11,882 nucleotides of DNA from Sulfurivirga sp964427185 (GCA_964427185.1 CAYRSN010000037.1:1-11882), one strand, 5' to 3'; numbered from the stretch's first letter, positions 1-6,270 are shown. The notes: generated by a model from the letters alone, not told the origin. Made by a program: numbers and translations.

Positions 1-4
1 AATG

Positions 5-32
5 AAAGACCGGGCTCGCTGATGCGGGCTTT
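5..32. terminator. Possible weak terminator hairpin next to tRNA-Gly
   Basis: A GC-rich imperfect inverted repeat lies 37 bases past the 3' end of the tRNA-Gly gene. One folding pairs 5-12 with 25-32 (AAAGACCG against CGGGCTTT, one mismatch). An alternative pairs 14-19 with 24-29 (GCTCGC/GCGGGC) around the loop TGAT. On the minus strand it could end the tRNA transcript, but only a weak T-run (TCTTTCATT) follows. On the plus strand TTTGGTT follows, so it could equally end a gene that lies left of the window. Which direction it serves cannot be decided from this sequence. Confidence 0.3.
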
Positions 33-68
33 GGTTAATGGCAGTTTATCAGAAAGAAAAAAGTAAAT

Positions 69-144
<76 letters not shown>

Positions 145-151
145 TTGGAAG

Positions 152-227
152 TGGCGTCCCGTAGGGGAGTCGAACCCCTGTTACCGCCGTGAAAGGGCGG
201 TGTCCTAGGCCTCTAGACGAACGGGAC
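152..227 (-). tRNA. tRNA-Glu (anticodon TTC)
   Basis: The minus strand reads as a complete 76-base tRNA. The acceptor arm GTCCCGT pairs with ACGGGAC, the D-arm contains CGTCTAGAGGCCTAGGAC, and the anticodon loop CCTTTCACG gives TTC. The T-arm is GGGGTTCGACTCCCC, the discriminator is G, and the 3' CCA is encoded (152-154). It decodes GAA and GAG. In many bacteria tRNA-Glu(TTC) also supplies glutamyl-tRNA for tetrapyrrole synthesis. It is the first gene of the Glu-Gly tRNA pair and starts 63 bases after the stop codon of the chemoreceptor gene on the same strand. Confidence 0.97.
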
Positions 228-241
228 GCATAGGACTTGCT

Positions 242-270
242 TTAAGAGTGTTGCCAGCTACGGCTGACAA
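242..270 (-). promoter_or_regulatory. Candidate promoter of the tRNA-Glu/tRNA-Gly pair
   Basis: On the minus strand a -35-like TTGTCA (265-270) is followed after 17 bases by a poor -10-like TCTTAA (242-247). The predicted start would lie just ahead of the tRNA-Glu gene. The -35 resembles the sigma-70 consensus (5 of 6) but the -10 matches only 3 of 6. The elements overlap the inverted repeat at 250-271. Read-through from the chemoreceptor operon is the alternative way to transcribe these tRNAs. Confidence 0.28.
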
Positions 271-271
271 C
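250..271. repeat. Inverted repeat (9-bp arms, 4-base loop) between chemoreceptor gene and tRNAs
   Basis: The arms 250-258 (GTTGCCAGC) and 263-271 (GCTGACAAC) flank the loop TACG. As minus-strand RNA all nine pairs form, one of them a G-U pair. As plus-strand RNA the loop would be C(UACG)G, a UNCG-type stable tetraloop, with one C-A mismatch. No T-run follows on the minus strand, so it is not a standard intrinsic terminator. It could be a transcript-end or processing structure after the chemoreceptor gene, or a protein-binding site over the tRNA promoter. Confidence 0.5.
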
Positions 272-290
272 GAGAGGGTATTTTAGGGAT

Positions 291-1826
291 TTATTCCGCA
301 TTGTCAAACTTTTTTTCATCAGCGTTGGGCGTGGTTGTCTGCTGGTAGCGTTCGGTAACCATTTTGCTGAGCAGATCAATGACTTCTTTGCTGGCAGCTT
401 CTGCGCAATTGACTTTTTCCATGATTGTGTCGATCAGCTCAGGCTGATGGCGCCAGTCCTGCTTAACAAGCGCTATTGCTTCATGGGTGCAGTTGTGCAC
501 TTGCGCATGCCATTTTTCCAGGGCTTTGTAGCTGTGAGTATGTGAGAATTTATCTTTTCCGGCACCTTCATAATACCATTTGCCCAGACGGCAGTTATGA
601 TGGTCTACTTGAACGGCACTTGCCGATTCACCTTCGCCTTCATGCTCCAGCGCAGCATAGGCGTTTTCCATGTAGAGAATGTGATCTACTTTAACCAGTT
701 GCCCAAAGAGGGCATCTTTTACCTGGCCAAGTGCCGAGGACATTTCATCAGAGGCCCGTGCCAGCTCGGTAAATTGCTGGTGAAACTGTTGCGTTTCTGT
801 ACTGGCTTTCTGTGCTTCGTCACTGAGCATCATGGTTTCCTGGACAATATTTTGAATACTACTGCTTAGGCGGGTGACCACTTCATTGACCTGCTCAGTA
901 GTCTGTGAGGTTTTGGCCGCCAGTGCCCGTACTTCATCAGCTACGACAGCAAAGCCGCGACCATGCTCACCGGCACGTGCTGCTTCAATGGCGGCATTCA
1001 GTGCCAGCAGGTTGGTTTGCTCTGCGATATCTGCAATGATGCTCATGGTTTCACGGATGGAAAGACTGGCCTGATCCAGGCTTTCTGCCTGTTTGCCGAA
1101 TGAACGCATTTTCTGATCCATATGTTGCAGGTTCTGCGCCAGACGGTTTGCAGTAGTCAGGCTGCGGTTGGCATCTTCGCAGTTTTGTGTGGCCTGGTTG
1201 GCAACCTGGCTGATTTGTTCCGAAAGGTTGATAAGATCCTGCTGGTTGATTTTGAGTTTGTTCAAAAGGTTGCTTTGGTTGCTGGTATGTAGCTTTGAAA
1301 GCAGGCGGTTGCGCTGGTTAAGTTCTTCATTGATTCTCATTTCATCCAGAGCGATATGAATATTACGAATGGTTTTGGCAAAATTTTCCGGGTAGCCGGC
1401 AATCAGGGGTTTACGTTTGTAGTCTCCCTGTGAGGCGGCTTTGAAGCTTTCCTGAATGTCTCTGAGATAGGCTTCCAGCATATCGAAAAAGTCGTTCAGA
1501 TCCCAGACGACATGTCCGATTTCGCCCAGCCCGCGGGTATTGATCAGTCGGTGGTGGATTTTGCCGCCCAGTGTATCCAGCAGAAGTGAATGCACCTGAT
1601 TCAGTGTATTAAAGGCACGCATAATGGTGCGGTAGATCCATAAGGCAATGAAAGGTGCAATCAGCATGGTGAAGATATTAAAAACAACTCCAAGTGAAAG
1701 TGTGAAGGGGTTTTGCAGCAGGTTCATGACAGCGGGCGCCCATACGAGCAGGATCAGTCCCATCAGTGCCCCAATGATCTGGTGACGCAAATAAGGAATG
1801 CGTTTGCTGATATGTTTTCTTTCCAT
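291..1826 (-). CDS. Chemoreceptor (methyl-accepting chemotaxis protein), CetA/Aer-like, with C-terminal CZB zinc-binding domain
   Basis: This 511-residue membrane chemoreceptor should signal through CheW/CheA to the flagellar motor. Two hydrophobic segments (about 16-36 and 42-64) are joined by only a few residues, so there is almost no periplasmic ligand domain; Aer and Campylobacter CetA share this layout. Residues about 66-175 look like one or two HAMP-type linkers (LGEIG near 100-104). A coiled-coil signalling domain follows, with the conserved hairpin tip at 269-300 (EQTNLLALNAAIEAARAGEH is its first part). The C-terminus (about 375-490) is a CZB domain: DH at 381-382, the core CRLGKW at 412-417, and WHAQVH ending at His444. 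Likely zinc ligands are His382, Cys412, His440 and His444. There is no C-terminal NWETF-type tether for CheR/CheB. The start is set by ATG two bases after the stop of the upstream PAS gene, with GAGGAC (1832-1837) as ribosome site, which suggests translational coupling. The MCP and CZB calls are secure; the energy-taxis role is inferred from the partner gene. Confidence 0.95.
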   Translation of the reverse strand: MERKHISKRIPYLRHQIIGALMGLILLVWAPAVMNLLQNPFTLSLGVVFNIFTMLIAPFIALWIYRTIMRAFNTLNQVHSLLLDTLGGKIHHRLINTRGLGEIGHVVWDLNDFFDMLEAYLRDIQESFKAASQGDYKRKPLIAGYPENFAKTIRNIHIALDEMRINEELNQRNRLLSKLHTSNQSNLLNKLKINQQDLINLSEQISQVANQATQNCEDANRSLTTANRLAQNLQHMDQKMRSFGKQAESLDQASLSIRETMSIIADIAEQTNLLALNAAIEAARAGEHGRGFAVVADEVRALAAKTSQTTEQVNEVVTRLSSSIQNIVQETMMLSDEAQKASTETQQFHQQFTELARASDEMSSALGQVKDALFGQLVKVDHILYMENAYAALEHEGEGESASAVQVDHHNCRLGKWYYEGAGKDKFSHTHSYKALEKWHAQVHNCTHEAIALVKQDWRHQPELIDTIMEKVNCAEAASKEVIDLLSKMVTERYQQTTTPNADEKKFDNAE

Positions 1827-1828
1827 GG

Positions 1829-2350
1829 TTAGTCCTCTATGCCATAGTGTTTGAATACCCAGTCCCGGTAGCTCATGTTTGCCTGCTTGAGCTGGGCGTG
1901 TAGGAACTGCTCAGCCGCATTGATGCCTTGCGACTGCTCAATCTCTTTCAGACGGGCATACAGTGCTTCAACCACTTGCAGGCGGTCGCGGTGCACAATA
2001 GGGCGGCGCACGGAGTAGTATCCCACCTGCTTGCCATCTGCCACATCAATGGTGACATTGGCAAACACCCAGTAATGATCGCCCGTGCGTGCCATATTCT
2101 TGACAAAACCAAACCATTCTTTACCGGCTTTTAAGGTTTCCCAGAGTATTTTGAAGGCAACTTTGGGCATATCCGGGTGGCGGATAATATTGTGCGGCTG
2201 ACCGATTAGCGCGTAAGGTGGATAATCCGCAATGCGCATAAAGGTTCGGTTGGTATAGGTAATGGTGCCTTGCAGGTCAGTCTTGGAGACGATGAAACCA
2301 TCCTTTTCTGTAAAAGGCACTTCATGCCCGGTAGGGCGGATGTTGTTCAT
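1829..2350 (-). CDS. Aer/CetB-like PAS-domain redox sensor protein
   Basis: This 173-residue soluble protein consists of one PAS domain (about 12-120) plus a short helical tail. The PAS closely follows the N-terminal domain of the aerotaxis receptor Aer: TDLQG at 24-28, TYTNRTF at 31-37, GQPHNIIRHPDMP at 50-62, then W79, KN at 84-85 and GDHYWVFAN at 90-98. In Aer this domain holds FAD, and residues of the RHPD segment (Arg57, His58 and Asp60 at the same numbering here) are known to matter for FAD binding. Unlike Aer it has no membrane segment, HAMP or signalling domain; those are in the next gene, 2 bases downstream. The pair therefore looks like CetB (this protein) with CetA. The start has a good ribosome site: TGAGGAG at 2358-2364, 7 bases before the ATG. 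FAD binding and docking on the receptor HAMP region are inferred from the family. Confidence 0.92.
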   Translation of the reverse strand: MNNIRPTGHEVPFTEKDGFIVSKTDLQGTITYTNRTFMRIADYPPYALIGQPHNIIRHPDMPKVAFKILWETLKAGKEWFGFVKNMARTGDHYWVFANVTIDVADGKQVGYYSVRRPIVHRDRLQVVEALYARLKEIEQSQGINAAEQFLHAQLKQANMSYRDWVFKHYGIED

Positions 2351-2379
2351 ATGCGAACTCCTCAGTATTCAAACGGATT

Positions 2380-2385
2380 TTATCG
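2380..2385 (-). promoter_or_regulatory. Possible FliA (sigma-28) -10 element upstream of the PAS/chemoreceptor pair
   Basis: On the minus strand TACGATAA shares CGATAA (2380-2385) with the flagellar sigma-28 -10 consensus GCCGATAA, 29 bases ahead of the PAS gene start. Chemoreceptor genes are frequent FliA targets. No TAAA-type -35 lies at the usual 15-base spacing, so the match is only half a promoter. The sigma-54-like site at 2402-2417 competes with it. Confidence 0.25.
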
Positions 2386-2401
2386 TATTGCAAAGAATAT
2401 A

Positions 2402-2417
2402 AGCACTTTTTGTGCCA
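2402..2417 (-). promoter_or_regulatory. Candidate sigma-54 (RpoN) promoter of the PAS/chemoreceptor operon
   Basis: The minus strand reads TGGCAC, five A bases, then GTGCT. Compared with the sigma-54 consensus TGGCAC-N5-TTGCW, the -24 block is perfect, the invariant GG and GC are correctly spaced, and one base of the -12 block differs. Transcription would start near 2391, leaving a leader of about 40 bases before the PAS gene ATG. The site lies wholly within the gap after murB, which fits a separate promoter for the receptor pair. The same bases also form a short inverted repeat (GCAC, five bases, GTGC), so a chance hairpin is the alternative. Confidence 0.45.
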
Positions 2418-2433
2418 GAATATAGCTTTAAGA

Positions 2434-3462
2434 TTACAGAATTGTGACCTCGGGCTCCAGCTGGATACCGAAGGTGTGAGTGACGTCTGTCTGGATATTG
2501 CGTGCCAGGGTAAGAATTTGCGAGCCGGTGGCTCGGCCGCGGTTAACCAGTACCAGCGCGTGGCGGCTGGAAACGCAGGCATCGGTATTGGTAAGACATT
2601 TTCCTTTCCAGCCGCATTGTTCAATCAGCCAGGCAGCGGATAGTTTGACAGTGTTATCTATAAGTTTGTGGTGGGGGAGGTCGGGCCACTTTTGCAGCAG
2701 TTGCTGAAAGTAGTCGGCATCGACGATAGGATTTTTGAAAAAGCTGCCGGCATTTCCCTCTTTTTGAGGGTCGGGCAGTTTGCTTTGACGAATGGCGATA
2801 ATGGTATCGTAAATGCGCTGCGGGGTGAGCTGCTCTTCCGGAATGTGGTTGAGTGCTTCCTTTAAGGGGGCGTACATCAGGTTGGGGTGACCGTGCGGGT
2901 GTTTGCGCAGGCGAAAGGTGACACGATGAACAAGTAGTTGGTTTTGGTAGACTTGCTTGAAAATGCTGGTGCGGTAGCCGAACTGGCAATCCGCATTGCG
3001 AAACTCGAGCTTTTCTCCAGTAAACAGATTGAGTGCCTGGACACGTGTGATGGCATCGCGCACTTCAGCGCCATAAGCGCCGATGTTTTGCACAGGTGCT
3101 GCACCGACGGTGCCGGGGATGCCGCCCAGGTTTTCTAAGCCCCAGAGGTGTTTGGCAACACTCCAGCGTACCAAAGCATCCCAGCTCATGCCGCCGCCGA
3201 CTGAAATCCAAAGTGTGTTCTCATCTTCTTTCATGACTCGGATTTGTTCAAAGCGGTTGCGAATGACCACGCCGTCTAAATCTTGTGTGAATAGAATATT
3301 GCTGCCGCCACCCAGCACATACCACGGCAGTGTGGCGATGACCGTATCGGAGCGTAAGGCGCGGATATCGCTTTGTTTGTCTATTTCAATGAAATAGCGT
3401 GCTTTGGCTGGAACATGAAAAGTGTTGTGATTGCTAAGGGGGAAGTGCGCTTGAATATGCAT
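2434..3462 (-). CDS. murB: UDP-N-acetylenolpyruvoylglucosamine reductase (MurB, type I)
   Basis: MurB is a cytoplasmic FAD enzyme. It reduces UDP-GlcNAc-enolpyruvate to UDP-MurNAc with NADPH, the second committed step of peptidoglycan precursor synthesis. The protein has 342 residues, the length of the E. coli enzyme. Visible signatures are NTF at 13-15, the FAD-binding LGGGSNILF at 50-58, GLENLGGIPGTVGAAPVQNI at 108-127, and GYRTSIFK at 162-169, which holds the catalytic-site Arg164. NAGSFFKNP at 237-245 has the proton-donor Ser240, and LEPEV at 335-339 has the catalytic Glu336. The enzyme is of the type I (E. coli-like) class. The ATG has no clear Shine-Dalgarno sequence; an in-frame stop lies five codons upstream and the N-terminus aligns with the family, so no other start fits better. 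It is transcribed divergently from the transporter gene, with the receptor genes downstream on the same strand. Confidence 0.97.
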   Translation of the reverse strand: MHIQAHFPLSNHNTFHVPAKARYFIEIDKQSDIRALRSDTVIATLPWYVLGGGSNILFTQDLDGVVIRNRFEQIRVMKEDENTLWISVGGGMSWDALVRWSVAKHLWGLENLGGIPGTVGAAPVQNIGAYGAEVRDAITRVQALNLFTGEKLEFRNADCQFGYRTSIFKQVYQNQLLVHRVTFRLRKHPHGHPNLMYAPLKEALNHIPEEQLTPQRIYDTIIAIRQSKLPDPQKEGNAGSFFKNPIVDADYFQQLLQKWPDLPHHKLIDNTVKLSAAWLIEQCGWKGKCLTNTDACVSSRHALVLVNRGRATGSQILTLARNIQTDVTHTFGIQLEPEVTIL

Positions 3463-3470
3463 AAGCAGGT

Positions 3471-3491
3471 GAATTCAATTATAATGAATTC
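3471..3491. promoter_or_regulatory. Divergent promoter region with palindromic -10 octamer inside an inverted repeat
   Basis: ATTATAAT (3478-3485) is its own reverse complement, so it gives a perfect TATAAT on both strands: 3480-3485 rightward toward the transporter and 3478-3483 leftward toward murB. It is flanked by GAATTC at 3471-3476 and 3486-3491, making a near-perfect 21-base palindrome broken by a single extra A (3477). No good -35 hexamer is seen at 16-18 bases on either side. For murB the transcript leader would be only about 8-10 bases. For the transporter it would be about 45 bases. Confidence 0.5.
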
Positions 3492-3537
3492 ATTGTAACC
3501 GCATCTTTCTTTTTTCTACATAGGAGTCGTATCGTTT

Positions 3538-5004
3538 ATGGGCACAATTCAGCTAAGTAAGCCTGCCTGGTCATCGCAATGGGTTTTTATTTTGGCAGCG
3601 GTTGGCTCGGCAGTGGGGCTGGGTAACCTTTGGAAATTTCCTTATATTGCCGGAGAAAATGGCGGCGGTGCTTTTGTATTGGTATATTTGCTGTGTGTTG
3701 TGCTCATTGGGTTGCCGGTTTTAATGGCGGAAATCGGTTTGGGACGTATGGGCAAGGCAAACCCACCGCAGGCGATGGCGAATCTGGCTGCTACTTTCCG
3801 TGCCAGTCCGCTTTGGGGGGTGCTGGGGATAATGGGGGTGTTGGCTGGGCTGTTGATTCTTTCTTTTTATACAGTGATTGCCGGTTGGGCTATAGATTAT
3901 TTTACGGCAAGTGCCGTAGGGCAGTTTCGAGGGGTCTCGCACTCGGAAGTATCGGATTATTTTGAGGCACTGCTTGCCAGCCCGGGGGCGCTGCTGTTCT
4001 GGCATACAGTGATGGTGGGATTGACGGTGGCGATTGCGGCCAAAGGCGTAAAGAGTGGCTTGGAAAAAGCGATAAATGTAATGATGCCGCTGCTGTTTCT
4101 GATTCTGCTGGTGCTGTTGGGCTGGGCGGCAGCACAAGCTGGGTTTGCTCAGAGTGTAAGCTTTCTGTTTGAGCCCTCTTTCAGTAAGCTGAGCTGGGAG
4201 GCGGTGCTGGTCGCTATGGGGCATGCCTTTTTTACCCTCAGTATCGGTATGGGGGCGATGATGGTTTATGGCTCCTATTTGCCGGATAAGTATGCGATCG
4301 GTAAAGCGGCTGTGTGGATTGTATTTGCAGATACGCTTGTGGCGCTTTTGGCTGGTGTGATTATCTTTACGGTGGTATTCAGTAATGGTCTGGCACCGGG
4401 TGCAGGCCCCGGCTTGCTGTTTCAAACGCTGCCTATTGCTTTTGGGCAGATGAGTGGCGGATGGTTCTGGGGCACGCTGTTTTTCTTTCTGGTTGTGCTG
4501 GCGGCACTCAGTTCAGCGATCTCTCTGATTGAGCCAGCGGTTAGCTGGGTAGAGCAGAACTGGCGTATTGAGCGTACGCGGGCTGCATGGCTGCTGGGCG
4601 GGATTGTATGGCTGCTGGGCGTGGGAACGGTGCTGTCATTTAATGTCTGGTCTGAGGTGCATTTTTTGCCGGGTAAAACTTTCTTTGACTCTTTAGATTT
4701 TATCACCGCTAATCTGATGCTGCCGTTGGGTGGGCTTTTGATCGCGGTTTTTATGGCGTGGGTGGTTACAGATCAGGCGCGGCGGGATGAGTATCGGCTG
4801 CCGTCTTATCTGGATGCGGGTTTTAAGTGGGATTTGCGTTATATCGCACCGCTGGGGGTGATGATCGTGTTTGCTTCTAATTTGGCGCAGGATCCCTGGA
4901 AGCAGGTGCTGGCGGCGGGAAGCGCTCTGCTGTTATATGCGCTGTATGTATATAACCGGCGCAGAAGTATGTTGCAATGGCCGGAAGATCACACGATAAA
5001 GTGA
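3538..5004 (+). CDS. Sodium-dependent transporter, neurotransmitter:sodium symporter (NSS/SNF) family
   Basis: This 488-residue inner-membrane protein belongs to the LeuT/MhsT/Tyt1 family, whose bacterial members import amino acids with sodium. About 12 membrane segments can be counted. TM1 carries the family signature GSAVGLGNLWKFPY (23-36) followed by ENGGGAF (40-46). By alignment, Ala25 and Asn30 match the LeuT sodium-site residues Ala22 and Asn27. Lys33 replaces the LeuT gate Arg30. TM6 includes TLSIGMGAMMVYGSYL, the unwound substrate region, and TM8 has ALSSAISLIEP, with the two serines at the Na2 position. FFDSLDF near TM10 supplies a candidate gate aspartate. The substrate cannot be told from sequence; an amino acid or related amine is likely. 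The start has AGGAG at 3522-3526, 11 bases before the ATG, a slightly long spacing. It is a single-gene unit or the leader of the hflK run, because no terminator is visible after it. Confidence 0.94.
   Translation: MGTIQLSKPAWSSQWVFILAAVGSAVGLGNLWKFPYIAGENGGGAFVLVYLLCVVLIGLPVLMAEIGLGRMGKANPPQAMANLAATFRASPLWGVLGIMGVLAGLLILSFYTVIAGWAIDYFTASAVGQFRGVSHSEVSDYFEALLASPGALLFWHTVMVGLTVAIAAKGVKSGLEKAINVMMPLLFLILLVLLGWAAAQAGFAQSVSFLFEPSFSKLSWEAVLVAMGHAFFTLSIGMGAMMVYGSYLPDKYAIGKAAVWIVFADTLVALLAGVIIFTVVFSNGLAPGAGPGLLFQTLPIAFGQMSGGWFWGTLFFFLVVLAALSSAISLIEPAVSWVEQNWRIERTRAAWLLGGIVWLLGVGTVLSFNVWSEVHFLPGKTFFDSLDFITANLMLPLGGLLIAVFMAWVVTDQARRDEYRLPSYLDAGFKWDLRYIAPLGVMIVFASNLAQDPWKQVLAAGSALLLYALYVYNRRRSMLQWPEDHTIK
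4972..5000 (+). promoter_or_regulatory. Weak candidate promoter for the hflK operon
   Basis: TTGCAA (4972-4977), a 17-base spacer and GATAAA (4995-5000) form a sigma-70-like pair matching the consensus at 4 of 6 positions each. It sits in the last codons of the transporter gene, and about 57 bases of leader would precede hflK. The 59-base gap itself (5005-5063) shows no terminator and no better promoter, so co-transcription with the transporter is also possible. Confidence 0.3.
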
Positions 5005-5063
5005 CATCAAATCTCTTTATCTCCACAATAAGCGTGTTTTGTCTATGAAATCAGGAGTACGGT

Positions 5064-6269
5064 ATGGCATGGAATGAGCCGGGTAAGCCCAGCCAGGATC
5101 CTTGGGGATCGGGTGGGGATCAATCCCCTAAGGGGGGCGGCGGATCGGGGCAGAAAGGCTCTGATCTGGATGAGCTGTTAAATCAGTTCAAACAGAAAAT
5201 GGGCGGCAGCAACCCTCTGGGGGGTGTTGGCATGGGGATTGTGCTGGCTGTGGCTGTGATCGTATGGCTGCTTTCCGGTATCTATATTGTGGATCCTGCT
5301 GAACGGGGCGTGGTGACGCGCTTCGGTGCCTATGTGGGAGAAACCAAGCCTGGGCCACACTGGCACTGGCCGTGGCCGATTGAGCGTGTCACGATCTTGA
5401 ACGTAGATCAGATTCGACATGCCGAGATCGGTTACCGTTCCGGCGGTGGGCAGGGCATCGTGCAGCAGGTGCCTTCTGAGGCGTTAATGCTGACGCAGGA
5501 TGAGAATATCGTAGATATTAAAATTGCGATTCAGTATAAGGTTTCCAGTGCACGGGACTATCTGTTCAATATCGCGGATCCGGATATTACGCTACGGCTT
5601 GCGGTAGAAAGTGCTTTGCGTTCCGTAGTGGGTAAAAACAGCATGGATTTTGTGCTGACCCAGGGGCGTGACATGGTGGTTTCACAGGTTAAAAACCTGG
5701 CGCAGAACTATCTGGATAAGTATCAGGCAGGCATGATGATTACCAGTGTGAACCTGCAGGATGCACAGCCGCCTGAGCAGGTGCAGGATGCCTTTGCGGA
5801 TGTGGTAAAGGCGCGGGAGGATCGTGAGCGCTTAATCAACGAGGCGCAGGCCTATGCCAATGATATTATTCCTAAAGCGCGCGGGATGGCAGCACGTGAA
5901 ATTTCAGAGGCGCAGGCCTATGAGCAGCGTGTAATTCAGCAGGCGGAAGGTGAGGCCAGCCGCTTTGTGAGTATTTTGACTGCCTATCGTCAGGCACCTG
6001 TGGTCACCCGTGAGCGGATGTTCAAGGATGCGCTGACCAATGTGTTTGCGAATACCAGTAAGGTCTTCATGACGGATGCAGAAGGTAAACTGATTTATCT
6101 GCCGTTGGATCAGCTGTCTAAACAGCCTGTAACGCCTCAGGCTCCTGTAGTGGAGCATCTGGCACCGGCGAGAAATGCGAGCTCTACTTTGAATAATCAG
6201 GAAACCAAGCAACCGGATCGCGGTGGAAGCCGACTTCGTGAACTGCTCAGATCAAGGGAGCTGCGCTAA
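5064..6269 (+). CDS. hflK: HflK, subunit of the HflKC membrane complex that modulates FtsH protease
   Basis: HflK and HflC form a large inner-membrane assembly of the SPFH (stomatin/prohibitin/flotillin) superfamily that surrounds and regulates the FtsH protease. The 401-residue protein starts with the characteristic Gly/Ser-rich cytoplasmic tail (about 1-50, with DPWGSGG at 12-18). One membrane segment follows at about 53-75. The SPFH domain starts at VDPAERGVVTRFG (76-88) and has PGPHWHWPWPIE soon after. A long Ala/Glu/Arg-rich helical stretch follows (AQAYANDIIPKARG and SEAQAYEQRVIQQAEGEA). The Gly-rich tail and the length separate it from HflC. AGGAG at 5053-5057, 6 bases before the ATG, supports the start. 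hflC begins 1 base after its stop. The disordered C-terminal end (about 350-401) is variable in the family. Confidence 0.96.
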   Translation: MAWNEPGKPSQDPWGSGGDQSPKGGGGSGQKGSDLDELLNQFKQKMGGSNPLGGVGMGIVLAVAVIVWLLSGIYIVDPAERGVVTRFGAYVGETKPGPHWHWPWPIERVTILNVDQIRHAEIGYRSGGGQGIVQQVPSEALMLTQDENIVDIKIAIQYKVSSARDYLFNIADPDITLRLAVESALRSVVGKNSMDFVLTQGRDMVVSQVKNLAQNYLDKYQAGMMITSVNLQDAQPPEQVQDAFADVVKAREDRERLINEAQAYANDIIPKARGMAAREISEAQAYEQRVIQQAEGEASRFVSILTAYRQAPVVTRERMFKDALTNVFANTSKVFMTDAEGKLIYLPLDQLSKQPVTPQAPVVEHLAPARNASSTLNNQETKQPDRGGSRLRELLRSRELR

Positions 6270-6270
6270 T

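Noticed and set aside
2403..2415. GCAC-N5-GTGC inverted repeat as a murB terminator
   Set aside because: The arms are only 4 bp and no T-run follows on the minus strand. The same bases fit a sigma-54 promoter better.
2322..2624. Minus-strand open frame overlapping the 3' end of murB and the start of the PAS gene
   Set aside because: It is out of frame with two well-supported genes and spans the promoter-bearing gap, with no family resemblance.
3721..4425. Long minus-strand open frame (234 codons) opposite the transporter gene
   Set aside because: It lies entirely within the transporter gene. Its translation is rich in His, Gln, Arg and Pro with no domain resemblance, typical of the antisense of a hydrophobic, G-rich coding strand.
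6223..6270. Upstream in-frame ATG for hflC giving a 305-residue protein
   Set aside because: The extra 16 residues lie inside hflK, are polar and unlike the family. The ATG at 6271 has a ribosome site and puts the membrane segment at the usual N-terminal place.
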